Shown: positions 17,890 to 28,634, counted from the first letter of the stretch. The stretch is 30,893 bases of DNA from Blattamonas nauphoetae (GCA_033064195.1 JARBJD010000591.1:1-30893); one strand, 5' to 3'. Numbers and translations: made by a program. Notes: generated from the letters alone by a model not told the origin.

Positions 17890-19000
17890 GTAGCTCACCC
17901 TCCAATCACCTCTGCTTGCCTCCCTCGTCTTCCACTCACCTCAGCTTGCCTCCCCTCGTCCTCCTCTCACCTCTGCTTGCCTCCCTCGTCCTCCACTCAC
18001 CTCTGCTTGCCTCCCCTTGTCCTCCCTCTTCTCAGCTTGCCTCCCTCGTCCTCCACTCACCTCTGCTTGCTTCTGCTTGCCTTCCTCGTCCTCCACTCAC
18101 CTCTGCTTGCCTCCCTGGTCCTCCTCTCACCTCTGCTTGCCTCCCTCGTCCTCCACTCACCTCTGCTTGCCTCCCTTGTCCTCCCCTCCTCCTCAGCTTG
18201 CCTCCCTCGTCCTCCACTCACCTCTGCTTGCTTCTGCTTGCCTTCCTCGTCCTCCAATCACCTCTGCTTGCCTCCCTCGTCCTCCACTCTCCTCAGCTTG
18301 CCTCCCTCGTCCTCCTCTCACCTCTGCTTGCCTCTGCTTGCCTTCCTCGTCCTCCTCTCACCTCTGCTTGCCTCCCTCGTCCTCCACTCACCTCTGCTTG
18401 CCTCTGCTTGCCTTCCTTGTTCTCCACTCACGTCTGCTTGCCTCCCTCGTCCTCCTCTCACCTCTGCTCGCCTCCCTCGTCCTCCTCTCACCTCTGCTTG
18501 CCTCCCTCGTCCTCCACTCACCTCTGCTTGCCTCTGCTTGCCTTCCTCGTCCTCCTCTCACCTCTGCTCGCCTCCCTCGTCCTCCTCTCTTCTCTGCTTG
18601 CCTCCCTCGTCCTCCACTCACCTCTGCTTGCCTTCCTCGTCCTCCTCTCACCTCTGCTTGCCTCCCTCGTCCTCCACTCACCTCTGCTTGCCTCTGCTTG
18701 CCTTCCTCGTCCTCCGCTCTCTGCTTGCCTCCCTCGTCCTCCTCTCTCCTCTGCTTGCCTCCCTCGTCCTCCACTCACCTCTGCTTGCCTCCCTCGTCCT
18801 CCACTCACCTCTGCTTGCCTCCCTCGTCCTCCACTCTCCTCTGCTTGCCTCCCTCGTCTTCCACTCACCTCTGCTTGCCTCCCTCGTCCTCCTCTCACCT
18901 CTGCTTGCCTCCCTCGTCCTCCACTCACCTCTACTTGCCTCGCTCGTCCTCCTCTCACCTCTGCTTGCCTCGCTCGTCCTCCACTCACCTCCCTCCGATA
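17890..19000 (+). repeat. 30-bp pyrimidine-rich minisatellite, about 36 copies
   Basis: The unit reads CCTCTGCTTGCCTCCCTCGT then CCTCCACTCA (30 bp), with CCTCTCA variants and occasional extra 12-bp pieces (CTTGCTTCTG type). As 30 is a multiple of 3, each plus frame encodes a fixed 10-residue repeat such as ACLPRPPLTS. Long ORFs of up to 445 codons result in all three plus frames and in minus frames, which argues against real coding. The plus strand is almost free of G runs; the purine-rich strand is the minus strand, opposite to the array at 12551-15140. Confidence 0.95.
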
Positions 19001-19231
19001 GACCCCCTTTTTCCTTCTGCGACATCCAAACTCCCCTCCTCGGGCCTCCGCCTCCCTCCACTCTTTCTCTCATCAACACTTTCCATCTTAGTTGTGTCTT
19101 CCATGCATTTTGTTGTTTTCAACTCACAATTATCACTTTCTTTCGAAAACCAACCAAAGCAGTATCACTTGTTTGAACGACTGCACCACTAGAAGTGAAT
19201 AAAAGTGAATTCATTCATCCAAGCTTCAATG
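19001..19231. other. Unique spacer
   Basis: Pyrimidine-rich then mixed sequence without a supported gene. Confidence 0.3.
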
Positions 19232-19606
19232 TCATGCGAAGAGGGGGAGAACAGAGGAGAGAGAGAATGAGAGAAGAGGTTGTATGGTGGTGAAGGAGAC
19301 ATTCACCCAGTACACCACATCCAGTGCAGTGAGGAAGATGGTTGAAAGTACAAAGTCCACCAAATGACGATCAACCCATATTGTTTTGAAATCCACATCC
19401 AATTTGTCTACTGGTATGAATAGATCGAAAAAAACACATGCAATCAGTTCATTGAGGTGAGAAAGAGCTATGACAGCAAATTTGAAAAAGAATGCGGAGA
19501 GGAGGTTTTGAAGGGTGATCTCGAACTTTTCTATGATGTCAAAATAATGACCCATTTTGCTTTGATCGCGTTCGATTGAGCTCTTTTTGATCAGGTCATT
19601 TTTCAC
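19232..19606 (-). CDS. Hydrophobic minus-strand ORF, possible membrane protein exon
   Basis: 124 codons on the minus strand. After a polar N-terminus it contains LLSAFFFKFAVIALSHLNEL, ELIACVFFDLFIPVDKLDV and LVDFVLSTIFLTALDVVYWV, consistent with two to three membrane-spanning helices. Charged connectors (DVDFKTIWVDRH) make it more convincing than low-complexity translation. The first 30 codons overlap the dispersed B module (19503-19597), so the true start may be further in, or the ORF may have absorbed a repeat. No family recognised. Confidence 0.35.
   Translation of the reverse strand: MKNDLIKKSSIERDQSKMGHYFDIIEKFEITLQNLLSAFFFKFAVIALSHLNELIACVFFDLFIPVDKLDVDFKTIWVDRHLVDFVLSTIFLTALDVVYWVNVSFTTIQPLLSFSLSSVLPLFA
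19503..19597 (+). repeat. Dispersed repeat, B module only
   Basis: TCTCGAACTTTTCTATGATG and CAAAATAATGACCCATTTTG match module B of the copies at 3576-3665 and 4085-4172, including the trailing GAGCTCTTTTTGATCAGG-like end. Module A is not seen next to it. Confidence 0.45.
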
Positions 19607-20700
19607 ATTTATTTCTTCATAACGTTTCAGAAATCAAAGAGGTGGTGGTAAACGACATAAAAATCGGATTTGTGAGAGAAATGCGAATTGAAAACATCTA
19701 TCATCCAAAAAGCCTTGAAAAGCCTCTCTTGTCCATCTCGCTTCAAACATTGAGAATCTCTATGAAATTTCTTGTGTGTATCGGAATGGCGTATTTGTGA
19801 CATGGATGTGAAGGAACGACACGATTAATGGTTTGCTACAGAGGAGGGAGGCAGATCAGAAAAAGCGAGTTCACTGTGAGAAGAGAAGAACGGGATCACC
19901 AGATCTGAATGAGACACCTGTTGGAAAAGAGTTGAAAAAACTCGAAATCACACTAAAACATTGAGATGTCAAGTGTTGTAGTTGGATCTGAGTTGTTGGA
20001 AAGAATGACCTGGAAAGTGAAGATGAGAATATATATACTGTTCAAACGATGGGTGTCAGCTTCAAATGATGTGTAAGAACGAGGTACTTGTACAATTTTG
20101 GGGGAATGTGCAAGTTTGAGCGAAGAAGGATAGCTGAAAGAAGAAATCAGAAGAAAAAGATGGGATGAAGACTCAGAAAAACTGAAAACACCTTAATCAT
20201 GTCGAAGGAAGGAGAATATGAGCGCTCTGAAAATTACATAGAGTTTCTGTTCGTGTGGCAGAAGAAAATACGCGGGTAACAATTCATTAAGAATCACCCA
20301 TTTGGGAGAAAATTTTTGAAAACTTGGCAGCGTACCCACGCTCTTAATGGAGATGTATACCACATTTTTTTATCTTTTTCAGAATGAAGAGGACTCTGAC
20401 TGCATAAATCAAAAAAATTTTTGTGTTTCGGGATAGATTAAAAAAACAGTTGAAACAACGATCTAAGCAGTAAAACTGAAATTTGTATCATGTCAACATC
20501 TTATTTTTCGTTTTAAGTTTATTTTAATTAATTGCTAGACGAAAAAAATCCTAAAGAGTGAGAAAACGAGAGACAAACAAAATTGACTGGTTTCTTGATG
20601 CTATCAACAAAATCATAAAATGAACCGTCGAATCATGTTCATTCACGACACCTCCTCGACTATGCAAAGTTTGAAAAAAGTGGTACGGAGGCTGGTTTCT
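19607..20700. other. Intergenic, AT-rich
   Basis: No supported gene. A-runs and T-runs are frequent between 20370 and 20560. A minus-strand ORF at 20551-20946 runs through this edge but is mostly low-complexity. Confidence 0.35.
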
Positions 20701-20719
20701 GCAAGTTTTCAAAAATTTT

Positions 20720-20960
20720 CTCCCATTTTCGATTTTCTCGAGATGACGGAGAAAATGATTTGGCAAGAACAACACTGAGAATGAGAGGAGCAAAATGAGT
20801 TCGAGAAAAGGAAAAAAGGGAAAGGAAGCGATGAAAAGAGTTCCAGATGAGAAGAAGAGACAAGAAGAGACTGGAGAGATACAGACGAAAGAAGGAAGGG
20901 GGCAGAGAGGGTTGAGAGAGAGAAGTGAGAGAAGCAGCTGAGACACAAAAGGAAGGTGTG
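20720..20960 (+). repeat. Purine-rich (GA) low-complexity tract
   Basis: AGAAGAAGAGA- and GGAAAGG-type imperfect GA repeats over about 240 bases, without a fixed period. It generates overlapping Leu/Ser/Phe-rich minus-strand ORFs (20551-21088), which are composition artefacts. Confidence 0.6.
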
Positions 20961-21655
20961 CTCACAGGGTAAATTGGACGGATGGACAGCCTGAACACAA
21001 GCCATTCAAACGTATGTCTGCTCTCCTCTCTGTATTTCGAAAATCTCAATCCTTCATCACTATCTCCTTTCTCTTTCCATCCCTTCATCTCTCTTGTCTC
21101 GATCTTCTCAGCATTGACGATGTCTTGCGAGATTCATTCCTCAAATCCGACTCTGGTGCTCTTCTCTGACTCTTTGGAAATCGAAGTCTGTATCTTCACT
21201 TCATTGCTTCATCTCTCCTTCTTCTATCGTTCTTCCACCATTCCTTTCATTCATTCTTCATCCTTTAACGTCCTCAGCACGTTCATCGTCTAGGGTTCAC
21301 ATCTTTTCAAAAACTCCATCATTACCCTTCTCTCTCACTCTACGACATTGTCAAACAGTCATTTCTTGTATGTATTCCTTTTTGAACCCATTTCGCTTCT
21401 CCCAACAGCGAAACATCACTCTGATCTAATGATCCACAATGGATGTCTCAAACAAGGTGTTGAAATCTGGCCAAAATAACAAAACATCACAATCATCTCA
21501 AAATAAAGAAAAACAATCAACTATTGGATGAATTCAGTCGAAGAGAAGAAGGATCCAGACACCAGATCAAAGCCAGATAATAACGGCAAATAGAAGTAAC
21601 CAAAGCGGAAAGATCGAAAGAAGAGAAAGAATCAGATGGAGTTCAAACAGAGGAC
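20961..21655. other. Gene-poor stretch with weak coding hints
   Basis: A plus-strand phrase DLLSIDDVLRDSFLKSDSG (about 21102-21158), close to a possible 3' splice site TTCTCAG, might be an exon. It closes soon after. Nothing else is supported. Confidence 0.25.
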
Positions 21656-21781
21656 ATGTTCGAAAGAGTGTTTGTGTGTGACACAAGCCAGGACACACTC
21701 CACCGAAAAGAACGTTTGCTCTCTTCTCATTTTGATGCACTTTTCTCCTCCCTCTTCTCTTCGCTCTCCCTACCATCAATA

Positions 21782-22700
21782 ATGTCTCACTTTTCCTCTC
21801 TCATCAGCAAAGATGGTACACTCACGAGTGGTCCGATCGACATTGCCAACGTGAGTTCGGTTCGATGGATATCTGGAAATCGAAGGGTGCCGCTCGTATC
21901 ATCATTTGTTCGTTGTATCTTCAATTCGATTCTTCCTTTTCTATTCTGTTTCCATCCTTCTCATATTCTCATCTTTTCTTCTCCTCGTCCTCTCTTCCTT
22001 CACCCTCCTTTGCTATCTCGCAACGCTCTCCTTCATCATTTAGATCCATTTCTTGCTGTATTCACTCACTCCATCGATGTCCCAAGACACCATGCTCATG
22101 TATTAGTCTCATCGTCTGAATTCGAATCTCACAAGTCTCACCTCTCCAAACAGCAAAGAGTGGATCTATGACTGCCTCCTTCTCACTATGTATGTTCTCA
22201 GTTTACTTCATTTTGTTTGTTTTGTCTCGTATTTGTTCAGATCTGTCTATTCGATGGGAGCGTGCCTGACAGGTCGTATTCACAACCAGACTGATTCATT
22301 GAAACCTACAGTCACTCCAGTGAAGTTGAATGTCGGAAATCAGCTGCAAGGATCAACTTCACATGTTCTGATGCCCGATCCTTCACCATCGCCACTCAAT
22401 TCCCCACCAATTCATCACTCGTAGGAAATACACCGACAGAAAGACACCCACACCCAATATCGAAATTAAATGTTCACTTCTCTCCCAAAAGTAGCTCGTA
22501 TGACCCCAAACGTCCACAAATCTCCACTCGATTCATCAACACGCACTTCGTCCAAATCAGCCTCTCATTACAGATCAAGTCCTGCAAAAGTATCCAAAAG
22601 CAAAGACGATACATTAGTCGCACTGCCATCCGAATTCAATCATGTTCCAGCTCGGATCATCTCCAACTTCAACAAGCCTCTCTCCTCGACTGAATAAACC
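21782..22700 (+). CDS. Intron-bearing gene, possible BRCT domain
   Basis: The first plausible start is ATG 21782 (MSHFSSLISKDGTLTSG), followed by DIANVSSVRW. Later VFTHSIDVPRHHAHVLVSSS (about 22058-22117) and, in another frame, NSKEWIYDCLLLT (22151-22189) resemble the second half of a BRCT domain: a T-H-x-x-V strand and the W-x-x-D-C helix. A 51-nt intron at 22190-22240 (GTATGT...TTCAG) joins CLLLT through a split Ile codon to SVYSMGACLTGRI in frame, ending at TAG 22422-22424. A further open segment, 22470-22697, is Ser/Pro/Lys-rich (SPLDSSTRTSSKSASHYRSS) and could be a tail exon. The frame change near 22130 means an unseen intron or an indel. BRCT is only a suggestion; the typical N-terminal part is not clear. 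Confidence 0.4.
22190..22240 (+). other. Spliceosomal intron, 51 nt
   Basis: GTATGTTCTC to ATTTGTTCAG, T-rich. Joins two coding segments in frame through a split codon (AT|A). Confidence 0.6.
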
Positions 22701-23525
22701 GTGAACCTTGCCCATGTTCGGTCTTCCTTCCTCTCCCAATGGATCATTGAGTGTGCCTCGTTCTTCTTCCTCATCAAACTCCTCTAGTACTTGCACTACC
22801 ATCTCGTGATTTTGCACCCGTGTCTCTCCCCGCCGTCTCTCTCCAAATTCACACTCTTCAACACACATCCAGCGCGATGAAAGAAATACTACAACTCTAA
22901 CTTTGCGAATGAGGATTGGAAACCAAGCAGAATCTCAAAGCCAAATCGCTTTCCAATTCCCCACACTAACGCTGCCCCACCGTCGCTCGACACGGATTGG
23001 GACAGGCCTCACTCACCTCCGACGAACTTCGCGGCACATCTGAGGGAGATCACCCGAACAACAAAAGAGGGGTGTACGCAGGTGTCGATGAAAAGTGTTA
23101 GAAGGAGAGGGAGGAAGAGGTCCAATGAGTCGGGAGGATGCGTAGATGCAGAGAACAGACAACATGGACGATCAGAGTAAAATAGCCAAGTCGGATGCTG
23201 AGATACGATCTCCAGTGTTGACTGCTCTGATCTCTCTAATATAGGATTGTTCTGATCTAAAATTCATCATTTTCAATTGAATGTCGTTCCAGTTTTTCCA
23301 CTTCATGATCTAGGTGATAAAAGAATTGTATTTCTACGAATCATGACATTGATCAGACCAACACAGTTTTCTTCCACTTGATCGAATCTCATTCACCTTT
23401 TCCGCTTCTGATTCATCCGAAATGAACGTAAAACTGAACTTTGTATTGAAAAATTAATGCTAAACATCGTATCACATCATCTACATGCCGTTTTGAACAG
23501 AACCCTCTCATCGTCTAATTAAGCG
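22701..23525. other. Gene-poor stretch
   Basis: The first part (22715-22790) translates to a Ser-rich run on the plus strand and may be the end of the preceding gene. A short phrase MDDQSKIAKSDAEIRSPVLT (23166-23225) is coding-like but ends at TAG 23242-23244. From 23250 to 23520 nothing is seen. Confidence 0.25.
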
Positions 23526-23564
23526 CCAAAAGCCCGTGTCCTATGATAGGACACGGGCTTTTGG
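23526..23564. repeat. 39-bp near-perfect palindrome
   Basis: Left arm CCAAAAGCCCGTGTCCTAT (23526-23544), one central G, right arm ATAGGACACGGGCTTTTGG (23546-23564): 19 of 19 pairs. It can form an extremely stable hairpin in RNA or a cruciform in DNA. It lies 43 bases before the start of the armadillo-like gene. Function unknown; see the findings. Confidence 0.9.
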
Positions 23565-23607
23565 AGGAGGACATGCCGACTCATGGTAAGTCGTCACCAC
23601 AACGACA

Positions 23608-24387
23608 ATGAAGATGCTAGATTCTCTTTTCACGACGTGTTCACCACAGGTCCGACTTGCCCTCGTCCAAGCTGATCTGATCCCTCAAATCATCATCAAT
23701 CTCAATCCACAGTCTCTTTCCTTCGTCGAAGCAGTCGATATCCACATCAATGTCATGCAAATCCTCACCAATTCTGTCTGGCTCTCAACTCCGTCTAGTC
23801 TTGCAGAACTCGGGATTGAAGATGGCACTGAACAACAAGATGTTCACGAGGCGGTTTTGCAGCAAGTTGTTGTCCCTTCGGAGAAGTATATTCTCCATTT
23901 GTGCGTGAACCGCTATTCGATCATCGATGGTGAGCTGTCAATGGAATTCATGGAACTCCTCACCAGACTCCTCGAAATATGTCCATATTATCAACAAACA
24001 ATGGATTTTGTTCTGAATATGTCAGTCTTTCTCACGATCCCAAGTTGTCTCACAATCATCGAATGTACAACCTCTATCTGCAATTTTCTGGATGGAATGA
24101 ACGATATCCAGCGGGAATGGAACAGAAGAAGGGAAAAGGTGCGAGAGATGGGGAAGAAAGTTCGTCGAATGTTGAGAATGGAGGGAATCGAAGATGTGAC
24201 TGAGGAAAAGCTGCGAAACGACAATTCCCTCTACGGAGGAGTAATTGTTGCCGACTTGATTGATTGGAACAACCTGCTGGGCATGAACTTCCCACAATGG
24301 CCGTCGAAACAGACAAGAACCAGCGACTCACTCGAACCATTTCTGAGTTCTTTTGGACAATTCTATTTCTTCACTTTGCGATTGTGA
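23608..24387 (+). CDS. Armadillo/HEAT-like family protein, hypothetical
   Basis: Single open frame of 259 codons without introns (MKMLDSLFTTCSPQVRLALV). Residues 10-70 form leucine-rich helices (LVQADLIPQIIINLNPQSL, FVEAVDIHINVMQILTNSVW). Residues 85-170 continue with VPSEKYILHLCVNRYSIIDG, FMELLTRLLEICPYYQQTMD and VFLTIPSCLTIIECTTSICN. A charged C-terminal helix follows (NRRREKVREMGKKVRRMLRM) and then EGIEDVTEEKLRNDNSLYG and DWNNLLGMNFPQ. From memory this matches a multi-copy hypothetical family of Blattamonas nauphoetae that ends shortly after N-N-L-L-G-M-N; here the frame runs about 30 residues further (PSKQTRTSDSLEP), perhaps because the original stop is lost. Alpha-solenoid scaffolding is inferred, not shown. 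Family members often have more sequence upstream, so this copy may be 5'-truncated near the palindrome. Confidence 0.65.
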   Translation: MKMLDSLFTTCSPQVRLALVQADLIPQIIINLNPQSLSFVEAVDIHINVMQILTNSVWLSTPSSLAELGIEDGTEQQDVHEAVLQQVVVPSEKYILHLCVNRYSIIDGELSMEFMELLTRLLEICPYYQQTMDFVLNMSVFLTIPSCLTIIECTTSICNFLDGMNDIQREWNRRREKVREMGKKVRRMLRMEGIEDVTEEKLRNDNSLYGGVIVADLIDWNNLLGMNFPQWPSKQTRTSDSLEPFLSSFGQFYFFTLRL

Positions 24388-24480
24388 CAGCCTCCATCTT
24401 CACCGCGTCATCTCATTTCTCCAATCTTGATTCTGCCTTTTTGTATTTTTGCTTTTGGTCCTGTTTGCCATTTCATGTTC
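24297..24480 (+). CDS. Host ORF for a hydrophobic protein, interrupted by the DIRS element
   Basis: ATG 24297 opens a frame overlapping the end of the armadillo-like gene: MAVETDKNQRLTRTISEF, then WTILFLHFAIVTASIFTA and SAFLYFCFWSCLPFHV. It has a polar N-terminus and two likely membrane segments. The frame runs straight into the left end of the retrotransposon at 24481. The flank on the other side (29178 onwards) begins ATTCATCTGTCATC and also continues open for about 35 codons in one frame, so the insertion may have split a gene. No family recognised. It could alternatively be a chance frame over the end of the upstream gene. Confidence 0.35.
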
Positions 24481-24517
24481 AGGGCTTCCAGTCCCTTCAG
24501 CCCATCACAAAACTAGG

Positions 24518-24578
24518 GCTCCACTTCATTGAGATTAGGACGTGACCGGTGAAGTGTTTTTATTAATGGGTAGGCCTG
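24518..24578 (+). repeat. Left inverted terminal repeat of the DIRS element (shared core)
   Basis: 61 bases, GCTCCACTTC...GGTAGGCCTG, identical to the reverse complement of 29101-29161. An outer extension (24481-24517), which differs from the right side, completes the left end and is matched by the ICR. Confidence 0.9.
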
Positions 24579-24585
24579 ATCAAAT

Positions 24586-25560
24586 ATGTTAAACGACAGT
24601 GATTCACCACCGACAAACGTCTCCATACATCATCCAATCACATTGGATGACCTGGACTCGCGTATAGAAGCAGTACTCACTTCACTCATGGAGAACAGCC
24701 AAGTCGCCACCTCCAACAGCCATTGGCCTACCAAGCGGTCAAAAGTCAGTAAACGCAGAAATCAAGTAGCATCCCGCAGAGCTCGCACCACACGCTCTCC
24801 AAGCAGCTCTTCACACTCAGAAAGTCCTATACGGAAACAAAAGAGGATTAAAAGTCACAACTCGAAGTCGAAGGACAGAAAGAAGGACAAAAGAGGCTTT
24901 CGCGGAAACAAAAGCACAAATCCTCCCACAAACACCATTCTTCGAAAACCCGTTCACTCGATAGACATACATCTCAATCCTCTTTACATCGCAGCAATCA
25001 TCGGGATGAACGGAAAACACTTCAACCTGACAGCTCCGACGGTGATGATTCATCATCACCCGACAAAATCTCAGCACTGTTCAAAAGAATTAAAACAAAG
25101 GTCCAACCTTCTCGGATACATGGTTGGATAGCGTTTTGTCTCCCCGGCGGAAAGACCGCTTGATTTCAAAATCAGTGAGTACCCAGCTTCATATAGGAAT
25201 CCCAACTGATATTGCTTCCGGCCTTAACGATGGAACCGACACAGACAACCTACGGAACAAGGCGCTGGTAGGAGCTGTACAATCCTCACACGCAGCCATC
25301 GCCCAGTTAGTTCAGCTTTATTTTGCGATAGAAAATTCTGACTCGTCAAGCCCTTTCCTCGAGACCATAGTTGATTCCATCGTCTTATGTCTAGACGCAG
25401 CGACTAGGGCCAATCACTCCAGATACTTTGTGGATGAGGCCGCGGCAATTGCTCTAGCGGGGAGCTTAATATCAAGCTCCCGTTCGTTCCAAAACCGGCT
25501 ACCGCTCCTCATAGCTTCTCACAAACACAAACATCCCACACCCCAACGCATCCCTTAAAT
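24586..25560 (+). pseudogene. Gag-like region of the DIRS fossil
   Basis: The region begins 8 bases inside the left inverted repeat with a start-like MLNDSDSPPTNVS. It is rich in Ser, Lys and Arg (RRARTTRSPSSSSHSESP), basic and probably nucleic-acid binding, followed by a more structured helical part (SSHAAIAQLVQLYFAIENSD). Position and composition fit the Gag-like first ORF of DIRS elements. Not contiguous in one frame. Confidence 0.5.
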
Positions 25561-25749
25561 AACACCTCTATCAGGCAACCCCTCTTCTTACTCATCCTGC
25601 TCCCCAGCCTGGTGTTTTTCAGAGCGGGGATCGGAGCACCCCGCCCAAACCCAAGCTCCGAAGCAGTACAGGAACCAGAGAGGTCGCCCATACCGACGTC
25701 CATAGACTTCTACTGCACTCCGAAAGAACAGCTCGGCATGGAAGATAAT

Positions 25750-27440
25750 AGGTGGATGGGAGAGGGTGGAATCAGGGTAGTGTGGGAATGGAGGGACATC
25801 GATTCAAAACAAGACTAGCACATCGCAGACAATCGAAACCCTTCACGGGTTCCTTGGATCAGATGATGGCATACAGAGGGATATTGGAGGAGGAAATTCA
25901 GAATGGGATCGTGGGCCGCATCCCAGACAGGGCAGCACGACTAGTAATGCACACCTTCCTCGTCCCGAAGAAGGACGGATCTTGGAGGAAGGTACTGGAT
26001 GCGACTCCACTCAACCAAGAAATCATTTCACATCACTTCAAAATGGAAACCATCCAATCGGCTTTCCCTTCATTTCAACGAACAGTCACTTCACTTCAAT
26101 CGATATTCAGAGTGCCTTCTCACACATACATGTGCCACAGCATCTACAGCCTTTCCTCTGCTTCAGGTTCAACAGACAGACATATGCATATCGAACAATG
26201 CCGTTCGGCATTTCAGTGGCACCTCGTCATTTCACCAAAACTCTCAAGCCCGCGATCAAGGCACTCCGAACACAGCTAGGAATCCCTATCCTTTCTACAT
26301 CGACGATATCCTCCTCATTTCACCCTCGTTCGAGGATGCTGTCCGGAATACGAAGACAGCAATGGGATTCCTGACAAATCTTGGATTCATCCTTTCAAAG
26401 AACAAGTGCCAGCTTATTCCGTCACAGTCAATCCAATTCCTGGGATGGAAGATCTCGGCTCCAACACTTTCGGTAACAATCCCACAGTCGAGGAGGCACT
26501 CACTCCTCAAATCCCTTCGACATTGCATCTCGCTTGCCCTGTCTCGCTCGAGAGTGCGAACCCGCGACCTGGCATCTCTCATCGGAAAATTGTCATTTCT
26601 CAGAACATCGATTCCTTCAGCGAGCCTCTACCTCTCAGCCCTCAACAGAATGAAGGAGGCTGCCATATCAAGTTCGGATGGGAGTCCTCCCTCATGCTCA
26701 ACCCATCGATCCTGGGGAGTTAACATTTTGGAGGCAGTCCGTCTTGGCAAATCGTCCAACATCCTTCGACACAACACTCCCACAAGCGACTCTAACTACC
26801 GATGCGGGTCCAGTGGGATGGGGGCGACCTTTCACTGGAATGGAGGGACGAGGAATCTGCACGGAAGTTGGACAACAGAACAGACTACGATGACCAGCAA
26901 CTGGAAGGAGACGGCGGCGGTCCTGTGCGCAATTACCAGTCTGGCGAAGCTTATCACGTCACACTCGATCACCTCCCTCCTCCTTCAAACGGACAACACT
27001 CCGACACTTCTTCAACATCAAGCATCAGAGGGCATGTCCAACCCTACTTCAAATCACTCGAAAAGTGATCACAGCACTTCGCTCACTTCAGCTCAGCCAT
27101 ATTCAGATTCAACACATTCCAGGCTCGCAGAACACGATTGCAGACTCCTCTCTCGCCTATCGCGGACGGGAGAGTATCACCTCCTCCCAGCAGCCCTCGA
27201 ACAAATACGAATACGATGGAACTTCGTTCCAGAGATCGACTTTGCGTCAAGCAGAAACAAGCAATGCGACGTTTTCTGGACGTTGACAGACGATGCTCTG
27301 AGTCGAGGATGGTCTACGATGACGATGAAGATTCTTTTACATCCTCCGATTATTCTACTGTCGAAAGTGATGAAGAAGTTGATGACGGAAGAAGTGGAGC
27401 AAGCTGTTTTGATAACTCCAGAGTGGAACGGGCAGGTGTG
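25750..27440 (+). pseudogene. Reverse transcriptase and RNase H region of the DIRS fossil
   Basis: Reverse transcriptase blocks are clear: VPKKDGSWRKVLDATPLNQ (about 25966-26020), QTYAYRTMPFGISVAP (about 26175-26222) and the catalytic-site block FYIDDILLISP (about 26295-26327), followed by LGFILSKNKCQLIPSQSIQF and FLGWKIS. The RNase H part (about 26790-27300) includes LTTDAGPVGWG. A later block ITPEWNGQVW (about 27411-27440) is typical of the linker before the recombinase in DIRS and Ngaro elements. The region as a whole is not one intact frame. Confidence 0.8.
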
Positions 27441-27559
27441 GACGACAGCACTCAACAAGATGGAACTGGACCACTTCATTCTCGGCGATTACGAGGAGGT
27501 GATGGCGCAGGACTCCTCCCACACCGGAACGTCACTCCCACCAGGGAGAGCAAGAGCAA

Positions 27560-28634
27560 GTTTACTGGGAAGGAGAACGAACTTGGTCTCAACTGCTACC
27601 ATCTCCTCGCGTCGACTGCAGGCCTCGACCCTGGAATTGAAGACGTCTTCGAAAACCAGTACAAGGCAAAGGGTCCATGGATGAGAGCATGGAAACACTT
27701 CGCACTGTTCTGTGCCAAGCGCCACTTTACCGAGCATCATGTCATTTCATCTCCAAAATTGAACTTGTTCTGTGCTCCTTCCTCCTCGAACTACGCGACA
27801 GCTTTCCTTCGGAGTCCACATTCCCAGATGATGCTGTTGTCAAAGTTGCCAGATCACTGATTCCATTTCATCAGTCATTGAGAAGCACAGACTCTTTACT
27901 CAACCACTTCAAACGCATTCTTAACAAACAAAACCCTCTCAAAACAACGAAGAGGAAGTATTCGTTTATCTGAGTATCAACCTCCTTCTCGGCTGGGCGA
28001 AGAAGTCATTTCACAACCATCTCACAATCGTTAACCTCCAAAAACGAGCCGCTGCTCTCACCCTCGCCTACTCCTGTCTTCGTCGAGAAGAACTAGTCAC
28101 AATGAACTGGGAGGAAGTAGAATGGTTCGAGAAGACTTCATTCAACCCGACAGCCTTCGTCACCCTTTCGGTAGTATCCAAGCAGCAGCAAGACAAAGAA
28201 CTTTACGCATCCTGCACGACGAAGGTGAAGAATCCTTTTCTCCATTTCACGCCCTTCGTCTCTATCAAACCGCACTCGAGGCATGGAAAATCGAACACGC
28301 TCATCTCCCACACCTCGATGACAACGCTTGCTGGATTAGCTTCACGTCAGGTCGACGTCTCCGCTCATCCCACGTCGCAAACCTTTTGTCTGGCGTCCTA
28401 CTCCAACTGGAGCTCCCTCCACACTTCAAACCTTACTCAATCAAGCACGCTTCAGTAAGCTACCTCGCCTCTCAGCGGAAAATCAAGAAATCAGCCATTC
28501 GAACGTTTGTCGGCTGGTCACCCGATTCACGTGTCATACAACTCCACTACTCACTGCCTATTCAGATCGGGCGAAACGCCCAGGACTTGGCCTCCGCCTG
28601 GTGGCAGCAGCTCAACGCTGATTCACGGCCTTAA
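27560..28634 (+). pseudogene. Tyrosine recombinase region of the DIRS fossil
   Basis: The N-terminal SAM-like helical part is near 27600-27740 (GPWMRAWKHFALFCAKRHF). The catalytic part ends with SGRRLRSSHVANLLS (about 28343-28390), YSIKHASVSYLASQ (about 28434-28475) and RTFVGWSPDSRVIQLHY (about 28500-28550), the order Arg...H-x-x-(R-type position)...H/W...Tyr of tyrosine recombinases. This enzyme replaces the DDE integrase of LTR elements. The frame ends at TAA 28632-28634, before the ICR. Confidence 0.75.

Noticed and set aside
17712-19192. Overlapping 391-445-codon Pro/Ser/Leu-rich ORFs and minus-strand Arg/Gly-rich ORFs
   Set aside because: Open in all three plus frames and several minus frames of a 30-bp minisatellite; composition artefacts.
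20551-21088. Minus-strand Leu/Ser/Phe-rich ORFs
   Set aside because: They lie over a GA-rich low-complexity tract, and overlapping frames look equally hydrophobic.
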